Positions 1 to 4,692 of a stretch of DNA of 6,176 nucleotides are shown here, piece by piece. The first letter of the stretch is position 1; each line of letters begins with the position of its first letter. The translations under genes and the position numbers were made by a program. This stretch comes from Blautia sp. (GTDB lineage: Bacteria; Bacillota; Clostridia; Lachnospirales; Lachnospiraceae). The notes beneath the pieces were generated by a model, which did no database searches, was not told the DNA's origin, and saw only the letters and a list, made by a program, of their open reading frames with translations. The stretch lies in NCBI GenBank assembly GCA_017420455.1, contig JAFOJB010000436.1, positions 1 through 6,176 on the forward strand, given 5' to 3'.

Positions 1-8
1 GAGACAGC

Positions 9-143
9 GTCCTACATAGACTTAGGCGCGAAGGCTCTTCCTGAGCGTCTTAGTCTATGTTGGACGGTGGCTCCGAGGATCAGCAGGTGACGGGGTTCTG
101 CACCGGAAGGTGAAGCTCTCTCACCCGTCAGCTATAGAGATCC
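9..143. ncRNA. Unidentified structured RNA-like element
   Basis: Two strong foldable parts lie side by side. The first is a hairpin pairing 9-28 with 46-65, about 17 Watson-Crick pairs with a few mismatches. The second is a nested stem: GGATC (77-81) with GATCC (139-143), AGC (82-84) with GCT (131-133), TGACGGG (88-94) with CCCGTCA (124-130), and an inner CACC-ggaa-GGTG hairpin (101-112) closed by a GNRA tetraloop. No open reading frame explains this. I tried tmRNA, RNase P, SRP, 6S, T-box and the common riboswitches from memory and none fits. It could be a free RNA, the trailer of a gene upstream of the window, or a leader. Strand is not determined by the folding; the GGAA tetraloop favours +. 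There is no T-run right after either stem. Confidence 0.35.
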
Positions 144-158
144 CCCTGTGTTCCCCAG

Positions 159-188
159 TCCCCAACCAGTGAGGCCGTGAACTGTAAC
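159..188 (+). repeat. REP-like repeat, copy 1 (5'-truncated)
   Basis: This stretch matches the copy at 2363-2392 at about 27 of 30 positions, including an uninterrupted 18-base identity from GAGGCCGTGAACTGTAAC (171-188). It lacks the GTTACA outer arm seen at the start of the complete copy. It faces copy 2 (246-282), so the two pair as a long inverted repeat: 166-188 with 246-268, 21 of 23 positions pairing. Confidence 0.75.
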
Positions 189-215
189 GATGTGTTTTCT
201 CACTGTAATGCATTA

Positions 216-244
216 TTGCCAAACCAGAGGAAATAATATAAAAT
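216..244 (+). promoter_or_regulatory. Probable ald promoter
   Basis: TTGCCA (216-221) and TAAAAT (239-244) each differ from the sigma-A consensus at one base and are separated by 17 bp. The expected start of transcription, near 251, falls inside the facing REP-like copy. The ald transcript would then carry most of that palindrome in a leader of about 90 nt. The promoter lies wholly in the 57-bp loop between the two inverted repeat arms. Confidence 0.5.
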
Positions 245-245
245 A

Positions 246-282
246 GTCACAGTTCACGGCCTCACCGGCCGGGTACTGTAAC
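246..282 (-). repeat. REP-like repeat, copy 2 (complete, inverted)
   Basis: Read on the minus strand this is the same 37-bp element as 2356-2392, with the same length and about 31 of 37 identical bases. The copy is itself palindromic: GTCACAGT (246-253) pairs with ACTGTAAC (275-282) with one mismatch, and an inner GGCC (258-261) can pair with GGCC (267-270). Together with copy 1 it forms a head-to-head pair upstream of ald, the arrangement typical of REP doublets (BIME/REPIN). Confidence 0.75.
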
Positions 283-293
283 ACATGTCATGC

Positions 294-308
294 GACAACA
301 TTGTTGTC
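294..308. promoter_or_regulatory. Perfect 15-bp dyad, candidate operator of ald
   Basis: GACAACA (294-300) and TGTTGTC (302-308) are exact inverted repeats around a central T. The dyad ends 32 bp before the ald start codon and lies downstream of the predicted promoter, where a bound dimeric regulator would block transcription. With no loop it is a poor RNA hairpin, which favours a DNA-binding site. The regulator is unknown. Confidence 0.5.
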
Positions 309-340
309 CGTGTATTCTTGCGAATTAGAGGAGTGAAAGC

Positions 341-1456
341 ATGAGAGTTGGATGTGTAAAGGAAATCAAGAATAACGAATTCCGTGTCGGACTGACACCG
401 GATAACGTGAAAAGCTACGTCCTGGCAGGGCATGAGGTACTGATCGAAGAAGGCGCGGGCGAAGGTTCCGGTTTTTCTGATGAAGAATATAAGAACGCCG
501 GCGCTGTCCTGAAAGCCACTGCGAGGGAGGTCTGGGAAAGCGCAGAGATGATGGTCAAGGTAAAGGAGCCGCTTCCCCAGGAATATGGCCTGTTTCATGA
601 AGGCCAGATCCTTTATACCTATCTTCATCTGGCGCCGGATCCGGAGCAGACAAAAGCACTGCTTGACGGCAAAGTGAAGGGCGTAGCCTATGAAACCCTG
701 ATGGAGACGGACAGAAGCCTTCCGCTTCTGATCCCCATGAGTCAGATCGCGGGCCGCCTCAGCATTCAGGAAGGCGCGAAATATCTGGAAAAGCGTTTCG
801 GAGGAGAAGGAGTCCTGCTCTCAGGAGTTCCCGGAACCCCGAAGGCAGAGGTAGTCGTTCTCGGCGCCGGAACCGTGGGGGCAAACGCCTGCAAGCTGGC
901 TGTCGGCATGGGCGCGAATGTGACCGTGCTGGATATCAACCTGAAAAGACTGGAATACCTGGACGACCTTTTCGGCTCCCGGATCCAGACGCTGGTATCC
1001 AATGACGCGAATATCGAGCGCTCGGTAAAGAATGCGGATCTTGTTGTAGGATGCGTCCTGATCCCGGGCGGATCCGCGCCGAAGCTCTTTAAAAAGGAAT
1101 ACCTGAAGGAAATGAAGAAGGGATCGGTCTTTGTGGATGTGGCTATCGACCAGGGCGGCTGCGGAGAAACCTCCCGTGTGACCTCCCACGACGATCCGAT
1201 CTTCATCGAGGACGGCGTGATCCATTACTGCGTAGGAAATATGCCCGGTGCGGTTCCCAGGACCTCCACCATCGCCCTGACCAACGCAACCCTGCGTTAT
1301 GGTCTTCAGATCGCCAGCTCCGGACTGGAAGAGGCCTGCAGGAAAAATGAAGTGATCTACTCTGCGATAAATACCTATGATGGGAAGATTACCTGCCGCA
1401 ACGTGGCGGATGCATATCCGGAATATGAATATGCTGATATTCATACCCTGTTTTGA
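341..1456 (+). CDS. ald: Alanine dehydrogenase
   Basis: Catalyses NAD-dependent oxidative deamination of L-alanine to pyruvate and ammonia, or the reverse; cytosolic, normally a homohexamer. The 371-residue length is full for the family. The N-terminal part has KEIKNNEFRVGLTP with substrate-binding R15, then KVKEPLP with K75, and TYLHLAP with catalytic H96. The central Rossmann domain carries GAGTVG (175-180) and D198, which should hold the NAD ribose. DVAIDQGG contains catalytic D270, and NMPGAVPRTSTIALTN (300-315) is the hallmark closing segment. All residues expected from the Bacillus subtilis and mycobacterial enzymes are present, so it should be active. The ATG at 341 follows GAGGAG (328-333) at 7 bp spacing. 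A REP-flanked promoter and a 15-bp dyad lie upstream. It ends 32 bp before the next promoter, and I see no clear terminator between them. Confidence 0.97.
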   Translation: MRVGCVKEIKNNEFRVGLTPDNVKSYVLAGHEVLIEEGAGEGSGFSDEEYKNAGAVLKATAREVWESAEMMVKVKEPLPQEYGLFHEGQILYTYLHLAPDPEQTKALLDGKVKGVAYETLMETDRSLPLLIPMSQIAGRLSIQEGAKYLEKRFGGEGVLLSGVPGTPKAEVVVLGAGTVGANACKLAVGMGANVTVLDINLKRLEYLDDLFGSRIQTLVSNDANIERSVKNADLVVGCVLIPGGSAPKLFKKEYLKEMKKGSVFVDVAIDQGGCGETSRVTSHDDPIFIEDGVIHYCVGNMPGAVPRTSTIALTNATLRYGLQIASSGLEEACRKNEVIYSAINTYDGKITCRNVADAYPEYEYADIHTLF

Positions 1457-1488
1457 GAAGAATCCTGTGCATATTGCTCAAATGATGT

Positions 1489-1518
1489 TTGACACCATAC
1501 CGCCTGACGTGGTATAGT
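1489..1518 (+). promoter_or_regulatory. Probable aquaporin gene promoter
   Basis: A perfect TTGACA (1489-1494) is followed after 18 bp by TATAGT (1513-1518). The short inverted repeat ATACC (1497-1501)/GGTAT (1511-1515) spans the spacer and the edge of the -10 box and could be a weak operator. The promoter indicates that the aquaporin gene is transcribed independently of ald. Confidence 0.65.
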
Positions 1519-1545
1519 ATAGATGCTTTTTATATTCACTAAATG

Positions 1546-1553
1546 AAAGGGGG
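1546..1553 (+). promoter_or_regulatory. Ribosome binding site that favours a TTG start
   Basis: AAAGGGGG lies 10 bp before the TTG at 1564. The in-frame ATG at 1543 overlaps this site and has no purine-rich motif of its own (preceded by TTTTTATATTCACTAA). Starting at TTG gives MKKYVSEFIGTF, which matches how aquaporins of the AqpZ group usually begin. Confidence 0.6.
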
Positions 1554-1563
1554 ATGCGTTATT

Positions 1564-2214
1564 TTGAAGAAATACGTATCAGAATTCATCGGCACATTTG
1601 TACTCACCTTCTTTGGATGCGGAACTGCAATCGTAACCCAGTGCTCCACCGAGAACTATCCGGGTTATCTGCTTACAGCTCTGGCCTTTGGTCTTTCCAT
1701 CGTAGCGATGGCTTACTCCATCGGCAACGTATCCGGCTGCCATATTAATCCTGCGGTTTCCTTCGCAATGCTGCTCAGCAAGAAGCTCGGCATCGGCGAT
1801 TTCGTAGGATATGTTGTGGCACAGTGCGCAGGTGGTCTTGTTGCAGGCGCGGCTCTTATGGCAATCTTTGGCAAGGAATCCGGACTTGGCTCCAATGGTC
1901 TGTACAACGGAAACGTTGCCCTTTCCATCGTAATCGAGATCATCCTTACCTGTGTATTCCTGATCGCAATCCTTGGCGTTACCTCCAAGGCAGAGTTCGG
2001 CAGCGTAGCCGGCCTGGTGATCGGTCTTACACTGGCATTTGTTCATATCCTTGGCATCGGTCTTACCGGAACAAGCGTGAACCCCGCCAGATCTCTGGTA
2101 GCAGTATTCGCAGGCGGAGATGCCCTTGCTTCTCTGTGGGTATTCATCGTAGCACCGCTCATCGGCGCTGCTCTGGCTGCCGGCATCTATGCATTCATCT
2201 CCAGTGACAACTAA
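1564..2214 (+). CDS. aqpZ: Aquaporin Z-type water channel (MIP family)
   Basis: Membrane channel for water, normally a homotetramer. From the TTG start it has 216 residues, with the usual six helices and two half-helices. Both NPA motifs are intact: HINPAV (N62-P63-A64) and SVNPARS (N173-P174-A175). By alignment from memory with E. coli AqpZ, the selectivity filter is F42, H161, T170 and R176, the water-selective set; a GlpF-type channel would have G in place of the filter His. Cys59, one residue before His60 of the first NPA loop, replaces the usual Gly. A longer product starting at ATG 1543 would add seven residues (MKGGCVI), which is less likely because that ATG overlaps the ribosome binding site. 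It has its own promoter and terminator, so it is probably monocistronic. Confidence 0.93.
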   Translation: MKKYVSEFIGTFVLTFFGCGTAIVTQCSTENYPGYLLTALAFGLSIVAMAYSIGNVSGCHINPAVSFAMLLSKKLGIGDFVGYVVAQCAGGLVAGAALMAIFGKESGLGSNGLYNGNVALSIVIEIILTCVFLIAILGVTSKAEFGSVAGLVIGLTLAFVHILGIGLTGTSVNPARSLVAVFAGGDALASLWVFIVAPLIGAALAAGIYAFISSDN

Positions 2215-2231
2215 AGAAAAAGCCTGATCAG

Positions 2232-2280
2232 AGGGGCTGCAGAGTACAGAAAACTGCCTGTATTCTGCAGTCCCTTTTCT
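2232..2280 (+). terminator. Intrinsic terminator of the aquaporin gene
   Basis: Positions 2232-2249 pair with 2258-2275 over 18 bp without a bulge, with only two G-U pairs, around an 8-base loop (2250-2257). The T-rich tail TTTTCT (2275-2280) follows directly. The stem starts 17 bp after the stop codon. Confidence 0.85.
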
Positions 2281-2355
2281 GCGCGATAAATCCCGCCATG
2301 TGCTCGCCCGTCCGCCTTGTAATGTCCGTTTCCGGGATTCATTCGCTGCCAAAGA

Positions 2356-2392
2356 GTTACAATCCCCAGCCGGCGAGGCCGTGAACTGTAAC
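2356..2392 (+). repeat. REP-like repeat, copy 3 (complete, solitary)
   Basis: This is the complete reference copy. Its outer arms GTTACA (2356-2361) and TGTAAC (2387-2392) are perfect complements, and an inner GCC/GGC pair (2369-2371 with 2377-2379) can close a small hairpin. It shares 27 of 30 bases with 159-188 and about 31 of 37 with the reverse complement of 246-282. It sits between the aquaporin terminator and the next promoter, outside any gene. Confidence 0.75.
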
Positions 2393-2431
2393 CACGAGCG
2401 AACACTTCTCAGGCATCGGAATCATTATTTC

Positions 2432-2460
2432 TTGTTTCTGCTGTTTTATTATGCTATTCT
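2432..2460 (+). promoter_or_regulatory. Probable promoter of the nitroreductase operon
   Basis: TTGTTT (2432-2437), 17-bp spacer, TATTCT (2455-2460), with TG at 2452-2453 making an extended -10 element. The leader would be roughly 45 nt. A second overlapping -10-like hexamer, TATACT (2460-2465), has no matching -35 box at proper spacing. Confidence 0.5.
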
Positions 2461-2512
2461 ATACTGGAAACAATCAGTGTGAAAGAGATATTATTTCTTC
2501 AGGAGGTTTGCG

Positions 2513-3034
2513 ATGAATGAAGTGATCAAAAACATGGAAACCAGAGTCAGTGTACGTTCCTTCAGGCCGGAGCTGATTGCTCAGGAGGAGCTGGATCAGA
2601 TCGTGGCAGCTGGCCTTGCGGCTCCCAGCGGGATGAACAGGCAGCCTGTCAAGCTGGTGGTCATCAAGGATAAGAAAACCAGAGACAGGCTTTCCGCCAT
2701 GAATGCAGCAGTGATGGGAGCAAAAAACGATCCCTTCTATGGAGCGCCGGAGCTGATCCTGGTACTGGCAGACAAATCCGCCTTCACCTATCTCTATGAT
2801 GGTTCGCTGGCCATGGGCAACATGCTGAACGCAGCCCATTCCCTGGGAGTAGGAAGCTGCTGGATCCACCGGGCAAAGGAAGAATTCGAGACTGAAGAGG
2901 GAAAAGCGCTTCTGAAGGAATGGGGGATCGAGGGAGATTATGAAGGCATCGGTCACTGCATCCTGGGATACCTGAACGGGGAAGCTCCCGCAGTAAAACC
3001 GGCGAACGAAGGAAGAGTCGTTGTGATCGGATGA
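2513..3034 (+). CDS. FMN-dependent nitroreductase family protein
   Basis: A 173-residue flavoenzyme of the NfsB/NADH oxidase-like fold, cytosolic and usually a dimer that reduces nitro, quinone or similar electron-poor compounds with NAD(P)H. The FMN phosphate-binding start is clear: RVSVRSFRPE with R11, S13 and R15. APSGMNRQP (37-45) fits the loop over the flavin. LGVGSCWIH (111-119) and GIGHCILGY (145-153) are the conserved C-terminal strands. The length suits the short subgroup. The ATG at 2513 follows AGGAGG (2501-2506) at 6 bp. The natural substrate cannot be inferred. A transporter gene begins 4 bp after its stop, which suggests that the reduced product or the substrate may be exported or imported, but this is inference. 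Confidence 0.92.
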   Translation: MNEVIKNMETRVSVRSFRPELIAQEELDQIVAAGLAAPSGMNRQPVKLVVIKDKKTRDRLSAMNAAVMGAKNDPFYGAPELILVLADKSAFTYLYDGSLAMGNMLNAAHSLGVGSCWIHRAKEEFETEEGKALLKEWGIEGDYEGIGHCILGYLNGEAPAVKPANEGRVVVIG

Positions 3035-3038
3035 TCCA

Positions 3039-4061
3039 ATGGGAACCCTGGTTCTTTGTTTTGTAACCCACTTTCTGGTGGATCTTTCCGGGATCTTTTT
3101 CATGTACAGCGTGATGATGCCTCTGGCATCCTCCCATGAGCAGATGCTTTCCTGGGTAATACTGTACAATTTTATGGCTTTTGCCTTCCCGGCGGCAGCC
3201 GGGGCTCTCGCAGACCGGTTCGTGAAAAAACGAAACCTCCTGCTGTCCGCCTCCGGCTGCCTTCTGATCGCCTGCGCTTATCTGCTTCCCCGCAGCCTGA
3301 CCCTTCCGCCGGTGTTTCTGGTGGGGCTTGGAAATGGCATATTCCATCTGGGAGCGGGGAAGGAGATCCTGCTGGAAAGCGGAAATAAATACGCGCCTTC
3401 CGGGGTCTTCATCTCCTCCGGCACGATGGGGGTATTTCTGGGAACCTTCCTGGGAGGAAGATTTATGCCCCTCTGGGATGCTTTTACCCTCATCATGCTG
3501 GGCTGCTTTGCGGCGCTGGTCCTCTGGAGCCGGATGCCTGGCGGTGAAAGAGAGAAAAAAAGAGCCTTTGTACAGAAAGAAGATGGGCCGCAGCTGCTTC
3601 CCATCCTTTTTCTGTTCCTGGTGGTCCTGATCCGCTCATATTATGGCTCCATGCAGAAGTATTCCTGGAAGAACACTGTCTTCATGAGCTTTGTTTTTAC
3701 ACTTTGCGTCATGGGAGGCAAATTTCTGGGCGGCATCCTGGCAGACTGGCTGGGGCATAAAAAAACCATATGGTTATCACTGGGGATTGCCGGGGCTGCA
3801 GCCGTGTTTTCCATGTCAGACCCGGTCATGGGCTGTATTTCGATCTTCTTTTTCAATATGACCATGCCCCTGACCCTCTCCCTGATGGCTTCGAAGATAC
3901 CCTCTCATCAGGGCTTTGCCTTTGGATTCCTTATGCTGGCGCTGTTTCTGGGAACCTTGCCCACCATGCTGGCCGGGTTTTACTGGTTTTTCAGCCCTGC
4001 AGGCATGGCCTCTCTCTGCGCTGCTTCCCTTGTTCTCCTCCTATTTGCAAGTACAAACTGA
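3039..4061 (+). CDS. Major facilitator superfamily transporter, distantly Fsr-like
   Basis: An integral membrane protein of 340 residues, compact for the superfamily (about 400), yet hydrophobicity supports 12 helices, roughly at 3-24, 36-56, 67-83, 91-106, 122-140, 146-164, 186-202, 214-237, 244-259, 262-284, 292-315 and 320-338. MFS motif A appears twice, as GALADRFVKKRN (55-66) after helix 2 and as GGILADWLGHKKT (231-243) in the second half, indicating intact two-fold symmetry. GLGNGIFHLGAGKE (96-109) resembles the FHP region of the fosmidomycin-resistance (Fsr) family; the match is weak. The start follows the nitroreductase stop by 4 bp with no good ribosome binding site, so it is probably translationally coupled. 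An in-frame TGA at 3024 excludes an earlier start. The cargo is unknown. Confidence 0.85.
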   Translation: MGTLVLCFVTHFLVDLSGIFFMYSVMMPLASSHEQMLSWVILYNFMAFAFPAAAGALADRFVKKRNLLLSASGCLLIACAYLLPRSLTLPPVFLVGLGNGIFHLGAGKEILLESGNKYAPSGVFISSGTMGVFLGTFLGGRFMPLWDAFTLIMLGCFAALVLWSRMPGGEREKKRAFVQKEDGPQLLPILFLFLVVLIRSYYGSMQKYSWKNTVFMSFVFTLCVMGGKFLGGILADWLGHKKTIWLSLGIAGAAAVFSMSDPVMGCISIFFFNMTMPLTLSLMASKIPSHQGFAFGFLMLALFLGTLPTMLAGFYWFFSPAGMASLCAASLVLLLFASTN

Positions 4062-4077
4062 CATATTGACATATAAT
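4045..4077 (+). promoter_or_regulatory. Possible weak promoter with tandem TGACATAT
   Basis: A consensus TATAAT (4072-4077) lies just after the transporter stop. The best -35 is TTGCAA (4045-4050), 21 bp away, which is too far for a strong promoter. TGACATAT is repeated exactly in tandem (4059-4066 and 4067-4074), the first copy containing the stop codon. It could give the next gene its own transcript, but read-through from the transporter is more likely. Confidence 0.2.
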
Positions 4078-4128
4078 GTTGTCGGATGGGCCGCCCAAAG
4101 TGCGGCTATGGCCGGAAGGAGGGCGTGC

Positions 4129-4485
4129 ATGGGCAGTTATCTGTATCTTACGTTATGCCGGTCTCTGCTGGTTACGGTCGCCGCAGAGCTTTTGTGGGCT
4201 TTTTTGCTTCGGATACGCGGCAGGGGGCTTGTCGTGGTCGGGATTGCAAATATACTCACCAATCCGGTCTATGTATACACGGTTCTGCAGCTTAGGGTCC
4301 GCACTGCGCCGGATACGGTGCGAGGGCTGCAGGTGCTTCTGGAAGGGGGGATCGTCCTTCTGGAAGGTCTGTTCTACGCAAGGTTTCTGAAGGAAGTCAG
4401 ACATCCCTTTCTGTTATCTCTGACGGCAAATCTTTTTTCGATCGTGACAGGAACAGCAATCATGTATGTGGTTTACAGAGCCTGA
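4129..4485 (+). CDS. Small four-helix membrane protein of unknown function
   Basis: A 118-residue, highly hydrophobic protein with about four membrane segments, roughly at 4-26, 31-50, 72-92 and 95-115. Distinctive features are the acidic E20 in the first helix, the segment ANILTNPVYVY (39-49), and an RFLKEVRHPFLLSLTANL stretch before the last helix. I recognise the N-x-x-TNP plus Glu pattern as recurring in short clostridial membrane proteins, but I know no function. The ATG at 4129 is chosen because AAGGAGGG (4116-4123) precedes it by 5 bp. An in-frame ATG at 4108 has no ribosome binding site. The gene follows the transporter by 67 bp in the same direction, so the two may form one membrane system. 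Confidence 0.75.
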   Translation: MGSYLYLTLCRSLLVTVAAELLWAFLLRIRGRGLVVVGIANILTNPVYVYTVLQLRVRTAPDTVRGLQVLLEGGIVLLEGLFYARFLKEVRHPFLLSLTANLFSIVTGTAIMYVVYRA

Positions 4486-4550
4486 TTCCACGGGCAGCGG
4501 ACCAGGCGGGCGCTTCTCTCTGAGGACTGCCGGCGTCATTGAAGCCTTTT

Positions 4551-4647
4551 TCGATAACAGTTGAATTTTACCGATAACAGTTGAATTTTATCGATAACAG
4601 TTGAATTTACCGACAACAGTTGAAGTATCCGGCAACAGTTATATTAT
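4551..4647 (+). repeat. Tandem 19-20 bp repeats, possible LytTR/AgrA-like binding array
   Basis: Five direct units start their core at 4557, 4577, 4597, 4616 and 4635 (periods 20, 20, 19, 19). The core ACAGTTGAA is exact in the first four units and degenerate (ACAGTTATA) in the fifth. Unit flanks are also alike, for example tcgataacagttgaatttta in unit 1. The array is immediately upstream of the SH3b gene and merges with its promoter. ACAGTT plus a purine-rich end resembles the 9-bp half-site of LytTR response regulators such as AgrA. Those sites are normally 21-22 bp apart from start to start, so the spacing here is slightly short. Confidence 0.85.
4620..4647 (+). promoter_or_regulatory. Probable promoter of the SH3b gene
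   Basis: TTGAAG (4620-4625), 16-bp spacer, TATTAT (4642-4647). The -35 box is the TTGAA end of the fourth repeat unit and the -10 lies in the fifth, so the array would place several bound proteins at or upstream of the -35 region. The leader would be about 40 nt. An inverted half-site (ACAGTTATC on the minus strand, 4650-4658) follows. Confidence 0.45.
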
Positions 4648-4692
4648 CTGATAACTGTCCGGCTCTTCAGGAACTATTTCTGGAGGCATGCC

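Noticed and set aside
1..165. tmRNA, RNase P, SRP, 5S or common riboswitch
   Set aside because: None of the conserved core motifs that I know for these families is present on either strand; only a generic GNRA tetraloop is shared with SRP RNA.
821..1444. Minus-strand reading frame of 207 codons inside ald
   Set aside because: It lies fully opposite a well-conserved enzyme gene, has no recognisable domain, and no promoter or ribosome binding site of its own. It is a shadow of the ald codon pattern.
1579..2352. Minus-strand reading frame of 257 codons across the aquaporin gene
   Set aside because: It is opposite an intact aquaporin and runs through its terminator. Its composition is that of a reverse-strand shadow with no family resemblance.
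4066..4077. TTGACA next to TATAAT as a complete promoter
   Set aside because: The two hexamers are adjacent with no spacer, so they cannot act together as -35 and -10 boxes; no TATAAT-like box lies 16-18 bp downstream of TTGACA.
3916..4128. N-terminal extension of the small membrane protein back to 3916
   Set aside because: The extension would overlap the transporter in another frame, is rich in Cys, Trp and Pro without domain logic, and the strong ribosome binding site sits just before 4129.
4491..4551. Terminator after the small membrane protein gene
   Set aside because: GGC/GCC (4532-4534 with 4544-4546) before TTTTT is only three pairs, and the wider GGCAG/CTGCC (4493-4497 with 4527-4531) is not adjacent to the T-run. 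It is too weak to call.
4551..4647. CRISPR array
   Set aside because: The units are only 19-20 bp with no unique spacers; the repeats are contiguous. No cas gene is present.
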